The position numbers and the translations under genes are program-made. A stretch of 64,000 nucleotides of DNA from Mesorhizobium liriopis (lineage in GTDB: Bacteria; Pseudomonadota; Alphaproteobacteria; Rhizobiales; Rhizobiaceae): the NCBI RefSeq assembly GCF_024053505.1, contig NZ_JAMXQS010000005.1, positions 62,001 through 126,000 on the forward strand, read 5' to 3'. Below are positions 8,740 through 17,949 of this stretch, piece by piece. A model generated the notes under the pieces. The model worked only from the letters and a program-made list of their open reading frames with translations, was not told where the DNA came from and searched no databases. The number at the start of each line of letters is the position of its first letter. The first letter of the stretch is position 1.

Positions 8740-9495
8740 ATGAACACCGTCCTCATCACAGGCTGCTCGTCCGGCTTCGGGCTCGACATTGCCAAACATT
8801 TCCTCGGGCAAGGTTGGAGGGTCATCGCGACCATGCGCACGCCTGACGAGAGCGTCCTCCCCGCTTCGGAACACCTCCGCATCCTGCCGCTTGATGTCCG
8901 AAGCGATGAGAGCGTCAGGCAAGCAGTCGAGGCAGCAGGCCCGATCGACGTTCTCGTCAACAATGCGGGCATCGGCTGGTTGAACGCTCTCGAAGGCACG
9001 CCGATGGATATCGCGCGAGACATCTTCGAGACCAACACGATCGGGACCATGCGGACCATGCAGGCCGTCCTGCCGCAGTTCCGCGAACGGCGGTCGGGCA
9101 AAATCGTGAACGTGACTTCGACGGTCACGGTGAAGCCGCTGCCGCTCCTTTCTGTGTACACGGCCAGCAAGGCGGCGGTGAATGCCTTCACCGAATCCGT
9201 CGGAATCGAACTCGAGCCGTTCGGCATTGCTGTTCGCATCGTGTTGCCAGGCCTCGCGCCCGAGACGAGCTTTGGCAAGAATGCGTTCGGTCGCATTGAG
9301 GGCGCGGGCGGATTTCCAGAGCCCTATGCGGACTTCACGAACGCGACAGTCGAAAAGATGCGGCAGCACTCCGGTCCGGTCACCAGGTCGACTGATGTTG
9401 CAGAAGCCGTCTGGCGCGCTGCAACCGACCCAAGTTGCCCGATGAAGCTTCCGGCCGGAGCCGACGCGGTGGCCGCGGCCGACTGGGACGCCTGA
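8740..9495 (+). CDS. SDR family oxidoreductase
   Basis: 251 residues. The start at 8740 is chosen because AAAGGAGAAACC precedes it and the Rossmann motif begins directly (NTVLITGCSSGFGLDIAKHF, TGxxxGxG). NNAG is at about residue 73 and the catalytic Ser and YxxxK are in NVTSTVTV..LLSVYTASKAAVN. This is a classical NAD(P)-dependent short-chain dehydrogenase of the kind paired with AraC regulators. The C-terminus (GVxVxxVLPG then TDVAEAVW) fits the family. Substrate unknown. Probably activated by the divergent AraC protein. Confidence 0.88.
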   Translation: MNTVLITGCSSGFGLDIAKHFLGQGWRVIATMRTPDESVLPASEHLRILPLDVRSDESVRQAVEAAGPIDVLVNNAGIGWLNALEGTPMDIARDIFETNTIGTMRTMQAVLPQFRERRSGKIVNVTSTVTVKPLPLLSVYTASKAAVNAFTESVGIELEPFGIAVRIVLPGLAPETSFGKNAFGRIEGAGGFPEPYADFTNATVEKMRQHSGPVTRSTDVAEAVWRAATDPSCPMKLPAGADAVAAADWDA

Positions 9496-9585
9496 GACCG
9501 TCCTGTTGCGCCAAGCGCTATGCAGACGAAGATGGCAACGGTCACAAAGGGTAGGAGCAACTGGATGAGGCCATCGACAACGCGC

Positions 9586-9993
9586 TCATGGATGCAGCCT
9601 TGCGGTCTTGGTCGCCTTGTCGACATCCTTCCTTGAGCCTCGGATCGCGATGCCTACAAGGTCAGGAGCCTCAAGCGGCTCAGCCTTGAATGCCTCGCGG
9701 TTCGCCGCGTCGTGGCCCGTTGAGAACATCGCTCGGACATATACCGCCGTCAGGAGACCCTTCTCCGCTGCGATCCGATGGGCGCGGCGGAGATCATTCA
9801 ACCCGGCGGCGAAAATCAGCATCGGTTGTCCGAGGAGGCTGGCGAACTGGCGTCCTCGAGCATCTACGTAGGGCTCACCCATGGCCTCCGGTGCTGCCGC
9901 GGCGATGCCCGTGGCAAGGAACGCGGTGACGTTCAGCTTCTGCCAGGTTGCAAGATCGTCCAGAACCAAAATGGCGATTTTCGTATCGAACAT
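9586..9993 (-). CDS. DUF2000 family protein
   Basis: 135 residues from the ATG at 9993 (MFDTKIAILVLDDLATWQKL). The frame extends upstream but the conserved domain starts here. It matches the DUF2000 pattern: KLNVTAFLATGI, 'GEPYVDARGRQFASLLGQP' and a C-terminal 'VGIAIRGSRKDVDKATK'. DUF2000 proteins are small alpha/beta proteins related to peptidyl-tRNA hydrolase 2 folds, of unknown function. It is divergent from an Lrp-type regulator 30 bp away, a pairing seen in other proteobacteria, so Lrp probably controls it. Confidence 0.85.
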   Translation of the reverse strand: MFDTKIAILVLDDLATWQKLNVTAFLATGIAAAAPEAMGEPYVDARGRQFASLLGQPMLIFAAGLNDLRRAHRIAAEKGLLTAVYVRAMFSTGHDAANREAFKAEPLEAPDLVGIAIRGSRKDVDKATKTARLHP

Positions 9994-10023
9994 GCTTAAC
10001 CTTCGGCTAGCAACATAAACAGA

Positions 10024-10593
10024 ATGCCAGATATGATTAGATGGGAAGGTGATAATGCCGAAAGCCATTCGGCAAAAGCAGGGATCGGCGCGTTGAAGGA
10101 AGATACGAACCGCATTCGCCCGAAGCATGCTCCTCCAGCTCGCTTGGACGACAAGGACCGAACGCTGTTAGGCCTGCTTGCCGAGGACAGCACCCGCAGC
10201 TACGCCGAGCTCGGTAATCTCCTCAACCTTTCTCCTCCAGCCGTCCACGAGCGTGTAAAGCGCCTGCGGCAGGACGGAGTTATCAAGGCGAATGTGGCGA
10301 TCCTCAACGGAGCCAAGATTGGAAGGCCGCTCCTGACATTCGTCCATGTAGACACGACGAGCTGGGCCGTAACGCGCCACTTACTTGTCCTGAAGGAATT
10401 ACCGGAGGTAGAGGAGATTCATACGGTGACCGGCGAGAGCGCGATGCTCCTCAAGGTGAGGACAAGGGATACGCAGGCGCTTGAGGACCTTTTGGAACGG
10501 ATCCACTCCATCGAGGGCTTCAAGGGTACGAGGAGCTACATTGCTCTATCGACCTACCTTGAGCGCGGGCCGAGCCCAGTGGCAAGCGAATGA
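10024..10593 (+). CDS. Lrp/AsnC family transcriptional regulator
   Basis: 189 residues as drawn. The conserved part starts near residue 41 (LDDKDRTLLGLLAEDSTRSY, winged HTH with LLNLSPPAVHERVKRL), so the first ~35 residues may be extra and a later TTG start near 10093 is possible. The C-terminal RAM ligand-binding domain follows (VHVDTTSWAV, 'VEEIHTVTGESAMLLKVR'). It is divergent from the DUF2000 gene, and the short shared gap suggests reciprocal control. The amino acid effector is unknown. Confidence 0.85.
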   Translation: MPDMIRWEGDNAESHSAKAGIGALKEDTNRIRPKHAPPARLDDKDRTLLGLLAEDSTRSYAELGNLLNLSPPAVHERVKRLRQDGVIKANVAILNGAKIGRPLLTFVHVDTTSWAVTRHLLVLKELPEVEEIHTVTGESAMLLKVRTRDTQALEDLLERIHSIEGFKGTRSYIALSTYLERGPSPVASE

Positions 10594-10596
10594 TGA

Positions 10597-10670
10597 TGAC
10601 TCTCGCGCAAAGCGGAATAGCAGTTCATGGGCCATGGCTGGACTGTCGGGATTTGGTGCATATTCTTTAA
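10597..10670 (+). repeat. Interspersed repeat, partial copy
   Basis: Shares the core CGCAAAGCGGAATaGCAG, GGGCC and GACTGTCGGGaTTTGG with the better copies at 22.1, 27.3, 33.9 and 53.6 kb, in the same orientation. It lies between convergent genes (Lrp and the ABC ATPase). The 5' part of the repeat is not recognisable here. The rest of 10671-11027 shows nothing else. Confidence 0.45.
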
Positions 10671-11027
10671 CAGCCGACAATCCGCATTGGACCCGATCTG
10701 GGTCATAGATCGCCCTGTAGGTCATTTCCGAAGGCGGACGTTTCCTTCCTTGAGACTAACAAGTCACCAAGTGTGACAGGATTTTCGGCGAGACTATCTC
10801 GCACATGTCGCCCCCTCATTGACCAGTCCTCCATCGCATCGATGGTGGGTAGGTTCTTAAGGTCAAATTCCATACGTGAAACAGAACTCGACGAAATTAA
10901 AGTTCACTATGCCCACAAAGGAAACACGTGCGCTCCAGAAACTTTGGCGCACGGCATTCAGCGGCTGGGCATCATTTCGTCTCGAGCCTCAGGCTGAGCG
11001 AGTTTCGAACAGCGGCGCGCTTTCGCG

Positions 11028-12110
11028 TCACCCCACGACCCTTTCCGTTTCCGGGTCGATCAGGTGGATATGCTCCGATTGAACTTGCAGCGGCAGCTGT
11101 GTGCCCGGACGCAATGTGTTGCTTGGCGGAAGGCGTGCAACCGACGCTTCGCCTGCGAGCTTGAAGTGGACCAGGGTCTCCATGCCCAAAGGTTCGACCA
11201 TGGATATGGTCACAGGCGCCAATCCTCCCGCACATTGGCGGAAGTGCTCGGGCCGGACGCCAGCCAGCATCGGCTTGTCCCGGTGCGAAATGAGTGTTGC
11301 CTCATTCTTTTGCGCGAGCGGCAGCAGGTCGCCAGTGGAAAGGCGGAAGGCCGGGCTTCCCTCATGAGCCTCGATGCGGCCGGGGAGGAAGTTCATGCCG
11401 GGTGAGCCGATGAAGCCCGCGACGAATTTCGTGGTCGGCGCCGAATAGAGCTCCTGCGGTGGGGCGACCTGTTCAATGCGGCCCTTGTTCATCACAACCA
11501 CCCTGTCGGCCAACGTCATGGCCTCGATCTGGTCGTGAGTGACGTAGACAGTGGTCGTCGGAACCCGCGCATGCAGGTCCTTGATCTCGGTGCGCATCTG
11601 GACGCGCAATTTGGCGTCGAGATTGGATAGCGGCTCGTCGAACAGAAAGACGCTCGGCTTGCGGATCAACGCACGGCCCATGGCGACGCGCTGGCGCTGA
11701 CCGCCCGAAAGCTGGCGCGGCTTGCGTTCCAGCAGCGGCTCGAGACCCAGGATCGCTGCGGTTTCCGCAACCCGGCGCCTGATCTCGTCACGCGGCGTGC
11801 CGCGCAGTTTGAGTCCAAACGCGATATTGTCGGCTACGGAAAGATGCGGGTAGAGCGCATAGTTCTGGAACACCATCGCAATATCGCGATCGCTGGGCTC
11901 GAGCTCGTTCACGCGCTTGCCGCTGATGCGGATCTCACCATCGGTGATGTCCTCAAGCCCGGCAATCATCCGCAAGGTTGTGGACTTGCCGCAGCCTGAG
12001 GGGCCGACCAGCACGATGAATTCGCCGCTTGCCACATCGAGATCGATGCCATGCACGGTGGCGAGCTCGCCATAGGACTTGAACACCTTGCTGAGAGCGA
12101 GCTGGGCCAT
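11028..12110 (-). CDS. Sugar-type ABC transporter ATP-binding protein (UgpC/MsmK-like)
   Basis: 360 residues. Walker A GPSGCGKST near residue 38, Q-loop FQNYALYPH, signature LSGGQRQRVAMGRAL, Walker B VFLFDEPLSNLDAKLR and switch His in YVTHDQIEAM. The C-terminal 120 residues form the TOBE/OB regulatory domain of CUT1 importers (FIGSPGMNFLPGR, 'GVRPEHF'). It would energise the permease pair at 17950-19682, which has no ATPase of its own on the plus strand. It is the last gene of a minus-strand unit with M24, M81 and ROK genes. Confidence 0.92.
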   Translation of the reverse strand: MAQLALSKVFKSYGELATVHGIDLDVASGEFIVLVGPSGCGKSTTLRMIAGLEDITDGEIRISGKRVNELEPSDRDIAMVFQNYALYPHLSVADNIAFGLKLRGTPRDEIRRRVAETAAILGLEPLLERKPRQLSGGQRQRVAMGRALIRKPSVFLFDEPLSNLDAKLRVQMRTEIKDLHARVPTTTVYVTHDQIEAMTLADRVVVMNKGRIEQVAPPQELYSAPTTKFVAGFIGSPGMNFLPGRIEAHEGSPAFRLSTGDLLPLAQKNEATLISHRDKPMLAGVRPEHFRQCAGGLAPVTISMVEPLGMETLVHFKLAGEASVARLPPSNTLRPGTQLPLQVQSEHIHLIDPETERVVG

Positions 12111-12143
12111 GACGGTCTTCCTTTCAGAGCGCGAGGGAGCGCA

Positions 12144-13508
12144 TCAAGCCTTGGTGAGGAGGTGGCTGCTTTTAAGCCAGAAGGGCGGCACGCAAAGCGG
12201 CGTGGATGACAGGGGCAGGATGTTGCTCTTGATGGTGATGCCAATCTGATCGCGCACGAAAGCACGGCGCGCCTCGATGCGGGCATGGGTTTCGGGATGC
12301 TTGGCCTTGAGCTCCGCACGCAAGGCCTCATCGGCAAAGAACACCGGATCTTCCGAGTTGAGTGCCCAGTTGCCGGGCATCGGCACGGGAATGACGTCGA
12401 CCTGGAACGCCATGCCTGAAGCGAGCGTCTCAGTGGAGCCGGGGCGCACCGGGCTGTGGGTCCATTCCTCGTAGCCTGTCAGGTGGCCAGGATTAAGGGC
12501 GGAGCGCAGGTTTCCTTCGGCGAGCTTGGCGGTAACGGCCTCGTAAAGCGTGCCGCCCGCCACACCGATATCGGCGGTGTCGTACCATGTGGCCAAGCCT
12601 TCGAAGTAGGCGGATGCAATTTTTAGGAATTCCCCGTTCTCTTCATCGAAGAGCCCCGCGCGCGAGGCGAGTGCACCCCACATGCCCACAGCCGTGGTGA
12701 TGCCGTCGCCGCGCCCGATCTTGCGTCCGTTCGCGCTGCGCAAGCCGATCACCGTTTCGCCCGGTGAAGCGGAAGCAAGCATCGTGTGCACGTTGAGGGG
12801 CTCGGCCGCATAACCCATCCGTGCGGCGGCCCGGAACTCGTCGTCGCCTTCGCGTGCACCCGAGACGATGCGCCAGACGGCAAGCGAGGCACGTGTCGCG
12901 GCCCACTCGAAAACGGCAAGCTGATCGGCATCGAGCTTTGCCATCAGGCCATGCCCGGGATGAAACAGCACCGCGGTCACGTCGCGCACGCTGCCAGATT
13001 CACCCACCGCGCGACGCAGCATGGCGAGATGGACGGCCGGCACGAAGAAGGCGTCCGACAGGTCCTCATCCTCTTCCGCTTCGAGATATTTCCAGCCCAC
13101 CAGACCGATGCTGTCGCCTTGCTTGATGCCCGCATCGCGGAAGCGGTCGATGATCCGGGGAAAGCGCGATCGGTCCTGACCCATCAGGCTCAGCGATTGC
13201 GCGACCAGAACTTCAAGCCCGGGCAGGCCGGCAAGCGGCGCGTAGGATTCCGACTCGTTGCCCGTCAGCAGGACACGGCGGTCACCGGGTCCGAGCAGGA
13301 GAAACGCTTCCTCGAAACGCGGCTCGAAACCCGCAAGGTAAGTAATCGCTGCGATATGCTCGCGGTCGGCATAAACCACCAGCCAATCGGTGCCGGCCTT
13401 GGCATAAGCCGCGCGCACGCGTGCCTCGTAGATTTCGGCCGGAATGCGCGGGGCCTGATGCGCTGCCCCGAAATCGGGGATCGTGATGGGTTTCAGTTCA
13501 ACACTCAT
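12144..13508 (-). CDS. M24-family (Xaa-Pro peptidase/creatinase-like) protein without canonical metal ligands
   Basis: 454 residues. The N-terminal creatinase domain is seen in DWLVVYADREHIAAITYLAG and FEPRFEEAFLLLGPGD. The C-terminal pita-bread-like part has 'PGHLTGYEEW' and 'LASGMAFQVDVIPVP', corresponding to the GHxxG and GMxxxxEPG positions. The usual two aspartates (DxGxxxxGYxxDxTR) are replaced by GDGITTAVGMWGALASRAG, and the Glu of the EPG motif is Gln/Val-Asp. A dinuclear metal site therefore seems absent. Creatinase is a known metal-free member of this fold, so a non-peptidase hydrolase is possible. Neighbours are the MlrC-type peptidase and the ABC ATPase (34 bp). Confidence 0.75.
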   Translation of the reverse strand: MSVELKPITIPDFGAAHQAPRIPAEIYEARVRAAYAKAGTDWLVVYADREHIAAITYLAGFEPRFEEAFLLLGPGDRRVLLTGNESESYAPLAGLPGLEVLVAQSLSLMGQDRSRFPRIIDRFRDAGIKQGDSIGLVGWKYLEAEEDEDLSDAFFVPAVHLAMLRRAVGESGSVRDVTAVLFHPGHGLMAKLDADQLAVFEWAATRASLAVWRIVSGAREGDDEFRAAARMGYAAEPLNVHTMLASASPGETVIGLRSANGRKIGRGDGITTAVGMWGALASRAGLFDEENGEFLKIASAYFEGLATWYDTADIGVAGGTLYEAVTAKLAEGNLRSALNPGHLTGYEEWTHSPVRPGSTETLASGMAFQVDVIPVPMPGNWALNSEDPVFFADEALRAELKAKHPETHARIEARRAFVRDQIGITIKSNILPLSSTPLCVPPFWLKSSHLLTKA

Positions 13509-13538
13509 CGAGAAATCTCCTGAAAGGTGCAGACCACG

Positions 13539-15053
13539 TTATTCGTCACCGTAAAGACCCTGCTCAGGGCTCCACGCGAAATCGCGGTCGAGGGGATAAG
13601 TGGGGCGTGGCAGCGCCTTGCGGTCGAGCCGCGTCATGTCGAGCTGTGAGGTACCGTCGCTCAAGAGCAGGATATGGCGTGCCGCGATGTCTTCCAGCTG
13701 CGGATGCAGATAGCCGAGTTTGACGACGCAAGCTTTATGCGCAGTCGGATCAATACCCATGGCCTCGAAATGCGCCAACGTGGTGATGCCGATCGGCTGC
13801 GCATGAAAGCTTGCGAGAACATGACCAATGCGCACCAGCGCCCAGGCGCTTTCGCGTGAGCGGTAAGGCTGGAAGCCGCCGAGTTCGAGATACTCGCCGC
13901 AGGCCACCACACGGGCCGATACATTCCACGCGGTCTTCGGTCGTGAAAGATGCTCCGATCCAAGCGTAATCTGGACATCGGCGCCCCTTCCCGCTCCGAC
14001 GAGCTGGGCGACCGTCTTAGGTGCAGTAATGCCGAGGATCACAACGCCCCGCACCTCCGGGTCCTGCAGCGCCGCCTGCAGCACGCTCGTGAGATCGCCT
14101 GCCGCGCCCGCGGTGGTGTTGTCGCCAGAATCGGAGACGAAAACTGGTCGTTCTGCGCATGTCGCGGCACGGTGCAGGCCTTGCGTTACCTCGGCCGTTT
14201 CCATGCGCAGCCGAAACTCCGCACGCTGGTCCCAGATCGCTTGGCCGAGTTGCATGGCTTCCCGCCGGGCAAGAGCAGGGTCGCCTTCGCTGACCACAAT
14301 TGCGGTCGCCGCTGTCCACGGCCGATCGTTCCAGGCGAAACCGACAAGAATATTGGCTTCCATGATGCCCGCTTTTTCGTCGTAGCCGGGCAGGCTTCCA
14401 TAGAGCTCGCGCGCCGGTGTGGCGGCGGTGACGGCCGTCTCACCGGGAATCAGGATCGGCACGCTGACGGCGGCCTTCTTCGGCACGATTCCTTCGCGAA
14501 TGACACGGAGTAGCTGATCGGCCGCGCGGTATCCCGTCTGGCGATCATCGCGGTGAGGCGCCGTGCGCAGCACGCTGAACACTGTTGCGGCATCGAGTAG
14601 TTCCGGTGTCATGTCTCCATGCAAATCGAGCGAAAGCCCGATCGGAACATCGGGCCCGACAAGGTCCCGGATGGCGACCACAAAATCGGTGTCCGCATCA
14701 CGATCCAGTCCCTCCACTTCGAGAGCGCCGTGATTGACGACAAGCACACCACTGAAAGGCCCGTGCTGTGCGAGCAAGGCAAGTGCTTGCTCCTTCACAT
14801 CCCTGTAAGCATCGGCAGCGAGCGGTCCGCCAGGAAGCGCGGTCGCCCATTGCAAGGGCGCGGCCTCCACATCAGCGTCCTCGGCAATGCGCTGGAGCAT
14901 GCCTCGCACCATCCAGAGATCGCCGTCGCGCATCTGTTCGGAGGAATAATGCTGAACCGCGGCACGGTCGGTATGCAGGGGCGAGTCGAGCATGATCTCG
15001 ATCGACAGACCGACGATCGCGACGCGCGTGCGGCTTTGGCTCTTCTGGGTCAT
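13539..15053 (-). CDS. M81 family metallopeptidase (MlrC-like)
   Basis: 504 residues, the normal length for the family. Visible motifs include VLVVNHGALEVEGLDRDADT, LSLDLHGDMTPELLDA (metal-binding DLHG), a histidine-containing VLRTAPHRDD and the conserved 'FVSDSGDNTTAGAAGD' segment. MlrC was named for microcystin degradation, but most homologues lie next to ABC transporters and probably act on other small peptides or amides. Here it sits between ROK and the M24-like gene, all with short gaps, so it is likely part of the catabolic operon. No signal peptide is seen, so it should be cytoplasmic. Confidence 0.88.
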   Translation of the reverse strand: MTQKSQSRTRVAIVGLSIEIMLDSPLHTDRAAVQHYSSEQMRDGDLWMVRGMLQRIAEDADVEAAPLQWATALPGGPLAADAYRDVKEQALALLAQHGPFSGVLVVNHGALEVEGLDRDADTDFVVAIRDLVGPDVPIGLSLDLHGDMTPELLDAATVFSVLRTAPHRDDRQTGYRAADQLLRVIREGIVPKKAAVSVPILIPGETAVTAATPARELYGSLPGYDEKAGIMEANILVGFAWNDRPWTAATAIVVSEGDPALARREAMQLGQAIWDQRAEFRLRMETAEVTQGLHRAATCAERPVFVSDSGDNTTAGAAGDLTSVLQAALQDPEVRGVVILGITAPKTVAQLVGAGRGADVQITLGSEHLSRPKTAWNVSARVVACGEYLELGGFQPYRSRESAWALVRIGHVLASFHAQPIGITTLAHFEAMGIDPTAHKACVVKLGYLHPQLEDIAARHILLLSDGTSQLDMTRLDRKALPRPTYPLDRDFAWSPEQGLYGDE

Positions 15054-15070
15054 GGATTGGAGGAACTCTT

Positions 15071-16231
15071 TCAGGGAAGTACGCTGGGCCCTTCGAGGCC
15101 TGTGACGCCATCAAGCGCGAGCGCGATGCCGCCGAGATAGGGCTGATGGACTGAAATCTCGGAAAACAGCAGGCGTGTCGCCTCGGCCATCCGGGGATGC
15201 GCAAGTCGGCCGATCGCGTGCTCCAGCGCGGGCCGGATGAAGCCTTCCGCGCGGGCCATGTCGCCTCCGAATGCGACGACGGGCGGGTTGAACGTGTTGA
15301 TGAGGCTCGCCACCGCCGAGCCGAGAATGGCACCGGCCTGTTCGAGCACTGCCAGCGTCACCGGCTCACGCTCGCCCGCTTGCAACATGATCTGATCGAA
15401 CGAGACGACCGTATTGCCCATGGCGGCACTGATTTCGCGGCAAAGAGCCGGTGCAGACAGGTAGGCCGAAAGGCAGCCGGCAGAGCCGCACGAGCAGATG
15501 CGGCCCTGCGGCACAACCTTGAGGTGGCCGAGTTCGCCGGCAAGCCCGTTCATGCCGAGATAGGTCTCGCCGTCGAGAAAGAGCGCGCCGCCGACGCCGG
15601 ACCCCGAAAAAAGGTAGATGAAATCCTTGACGCCGATGCAGCTGCCGAAAAGATGCTCGGCGGTGGCTGCCGCCTTGCCGTCATTGCCCACGTAGAGCGG
15701 CGTGCTGATTTCCCCGGCCAAAAGATCGAGAACGGGAACATCGCGCCAGCCCAGAACGGGAGCATGCAGCAGGGTACCGTTCCGGTCGATGAGCCCGGGC
15801 AATGAAACGCCTACGCCCAGCAGCTCAGCCTGTCGGTCACTCATATGGAGCACCGTTTCGATACCCTTGGCGACATGCTGCGCGAGTTCACCGACCTGCC
15901 CGCCGAAGCGCGTTCGGTGCTGGGCGATCGGCAAACCATCAAGGCCGCTCGCCACGAAGATTGTTTCCCCCAGCTCCACCTGAACGCCGACCAAGAGCCC
16001 GCTCTGCTGCGAGATTGCAAGCGCCTCCGATGGCCGGCCGGGCCGGTTCTCGCCCTGCTTGGGCGCGCGAACAACCAGGCCCATGGCATCGAAGCGATTG
16101 ATCACGGAGGAAACGGTCGACTTGTCGAAACCAGTCTTCTCGATGATGTCGCGCTGCGAGATCTGCGGCACCAGACGGATGCAGTGAAATATCTCGTTGG
16201 CGTGGAAGCGTCGTGTGAACGAGCTTTTCAT
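15071..16231 (-). CDS. ROK family transcriptional regulator
   Basis: 386 residues. The start at 16231 is preferred over 16249 because GGGAGG lies 7 bp before it. An N-terminal winged helix (VPQISQRDIIEKTGFDKSTV) precedes the ROK sugar-kinase-like domain. The kinase part has GVSLPGLIDRNGT, VGNDGKAAATAEHLFG and the zinc-binding cluster CSCGSAGCLSAYLS, with the preceding HLKV in place of the family's usual histidine context. It is the first gene of the minus-strand unit and is divergent from the solute-binding protein gene, so it probably represses both sides until its sugar is present. Confidence 0.9.
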   Translation of the reverse strand: MKSSFTRRFHANEIFHCIRLVPQISQRDIIEKTGFDKSTVSSVINRFDAMGLVVRAPKQGENRPGRPSEALAISQQSGLLVGVQVELGETIFVASGLDGLPIAQHRTRFGGQVGELAQHVAKGIETVLHMSDRQAELLGVGVSLPGLIDRNGTLLHAPVLGWRDVPVLDLLAGEISTPLYVGNDGKAAATAEHLFGSCIGVKDFIYLFSGSGVGGALFLDGETYLGMNGLAGELGHLKVVPQGRICSCGSAGCLSAYLSAPALCREISAAMGNTVVSFDQIMLQAGEREPVTLAVLEQAGAILGSAVASLINTFNPPVVAFGGDMARAEGFIRPALEHAIGRLAHPRMAEATRLLFSEISVHQPYLGGIALALDGVTGLEGPSVLP

Positions 16232-16269
16232 GTCCGACCCTCCCATCAATTTAATCTCGAAACAAGAAA

Positions 16270-16289
16270 AACATGTCCGATAATATGTT
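16270..16289. promoter_or_regulatory. Inverted repeat, candidate ROK operator
   Basis: AACATGTCCGATAATATGTT (arms AACAT/ATGTT) lies 39 bp upstream of the ROK start in the 315-bp divergent region. Position and AT-rich arms suit an autoregulatory operator. The rest of this gap (16290-16546) shows no gene; a long in-frame extension of the binding-protein ORF there is not coding-like. Confidence 0.35.
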
Positions 16290-16546
16290 GCCGTGTCAAG
16301 CGTCGACTCGGATGCATTTTTCCAGCGAACAGATGAGGAATTTATATATGCCCGTTAAATCAGCGGTTTGTTGTGACTTCCAATGCCCGCAAGCAAGGAG
16401 CAGCCGGAGGCGGATCAGGCACATCCGCAAAGATTCGCATTGACAGACCGAAAAATCGCCGCCAGTTTTTCTTTTACAAAGATAAATCCGGCTACGACAC
16501 CGCGGTGGTGTTCGGCCAGGAGCGAAAGCGGGAACAGGAGAAGATT

Positions 16547-17833
16547 ATGAGGCGAATTCAGAAGTTTGCCGCCGTACTTGGCGCGCTTGCTGCAGCGACG
16601 GCGCTGGCCGGCTCGGCACGGGCGCAGGAAAAACCCGAAATCTGGCACTACTACGCGGCAGGCTCGGAAAAAGCCGGGATCGACGCCCTGATCGATTATG
16701 CAAACAAGCAAAACCCCGATAACCCGGTCGGCCAGCGTGTCATTCCTGGAAACGTCGTGGAACTGCGCCGTCAGTTGCAAACGGCCCTTCTCGGCGGCCA
16801 GCCGCCGGCAGCCTATCAAAGCTCAATGGCGTCGGAGCTGAAGACATTCGTCGATGGTGGCCGTCTCCACGACCTTTCCGCCGTCTGGGCCGAAATCAAA
16901 GGCGATGAGATATTCCCCGAAGGCATCCAGCGCGTCGTCAAGATCGGCGGCAAGCCTTACGGCATTCCTTTCGATCTCTCTCTCATCAACAACGTCTTCT
17001 ATAACAAGGCGATCTTCGAGAAGATGGAGATCACCCCGCCCGCGAATTGGGACGAGCTGGTGGCCGCCTGCAAGACTTTGCGTGAGGGTGGGGTCGAGCC
17101 GCTGGGCAATGCCGGTGGTCCCTTCTGGAGCCTCTACAACTTCTACGCCCCGCTCGTTTCTACCGTCGGCGTCGACGGCTACTACAAAATCGCCAGCGGC
17201 GAGATGGGCTTCGACACGCCGGAGTTCCGCAAGGCGCTTCAACTCTACCGGGACACAATGGTGAGCTGCTACGCCAAGAACTGGAGCGGCAAGACCTGGA
17301 CGCAGACCGCCGATGACGTGGTCAACAACAATACCGGCATGTTCATGATGGGCATCTGGGCTTCCGCCTACTTCAAGCAGGCCGGCTTTGCGCCGGGCGA
17401 GAAGTTCGATGTCTTCCCCGCACCCGGCACTGATGGCAAGGTGATCTTCCAGATGGATGCCTTCGCGGTTCCCGAGGGACCGGAAGCGACGGTGAAGGCC
17501 GCGGAAGGCTTTATCCGGGCGGCAACCTCGCCGAAGGGGCTCGAATCCTTCGCAGTTCCGAAAGGCTCGCTTGCCCCGTCCACGGCTGTTCCGGCCTCGA
17601 TCTACGACTATGCCGGCAAGAAGTTCGCCGAGCAGTATGCTGCGGCCTCCAAGGCGAACGCGGTTCTGCCCAACCTCTTCTTCCTGCTGCCGACCAAGGT
17701 CGGCACCGAACTCGGCAACCAGATCGAGCGCTTCGCCATCGACCCCTCCGAGAGCACTGAAAACGAGGTGATCAGCACGCTGGAAGCCTTGCGCCAGGAA
17801 GCTCTCGCGGAAGAAGCCTACACCAAGTGGTGA
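16547..17833 (+). CDS. ABC transporter extracellular solute-binding protein (family 1)
   Basis: 428 residues. The start at 16547 is supported by an AGGAG 7 bp upstream and by the immediate signal peptide MRRIQKFAAVLGALAAATAL with cleavage near SARAQ-EK. The frame is open upstream to 16373 without protein-like content. The mature part has the family 1 sugar-binding signature around GGKPYGIPFDLSLINNVFYN and ends normally. It would deliver a sugar or glycoside from the periplasm to the permeases encoded next. Ligand not predictable. Divergent from ROK, its likely repressor. Confidence 0.9.
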   Translation: MRRIQKFAAVLGALAAATALAGSARAQEKPEIWHYYAAGSEKAGIDALIDYANKQNPDNPVGQRVIPGNVVELRRQLQTALLGGQPPAAYQSSMASELKTFVDGGRLHDLSAVWAEIKGDEIFPEGIQRVVKIGGKPYGIPFDLSLINNVFYNKAIFEKMEITPPANWDELVAACKTLREGGVEPLGNAGGPFWSLYNFYAPLVSTVGVDGYYKIASGEMGFDTPEFRKALQLYRDTMVSCYAKNWSGKTWTQTADDVVNNNTGMFMMGIWASAYFKQAGFAPGEKFDVFPAPGTDGKVIFQMDAFAVPEGPEATVKAAEGFIRAATSPKGLESFAVPKGSLAPSTAVPASIYDYAGKKFAEQYAAASKANAVLPNLFFLLPTKVGTELGNQIERFAIDPSESTENEVISTLEALRQEALAEEAYTKW

Positions 17834-17843
17834 TGGCCTAGGA

Positions 17844-17876
17844 GACGGCACGCCGAAGCTCCCTCGGCGCGCCGTC
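17844..17876 (+). terminator. Intercistronic hairpin (attenuator or mRNA stabiliser)
   Basis: GACGGCACGCCGA / TCGGCGCGCCGTC with a 7-nt loop immediately after the binding-protein stop codon and before the permeases. There is no T-run, so it is more likely a partial terminator or 3'-protecting stem. Such a stem is common in ABC operons, where binding protein is made in excess. Confidence 0.5.
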
Positions 17877-17949
17877 CCCATTCAAGGCAGGCAAGCGCGC
17901 TAAGCTCTTCCTGCCGCCTGACATTCTTACTCTGACGGAGCCATGGCCC

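Noticed and set aside
12786-13523. 245-codon plus-strand open frame
   Set aside because: Antisense to the M24-like gene; repetitive charged composition, no ribosome-binding site.
16823-17881. 352-codon minus-strand open frame
   Set aside because: Shadow of the solute-binding protein gene, which has signal peptide and family motifs.
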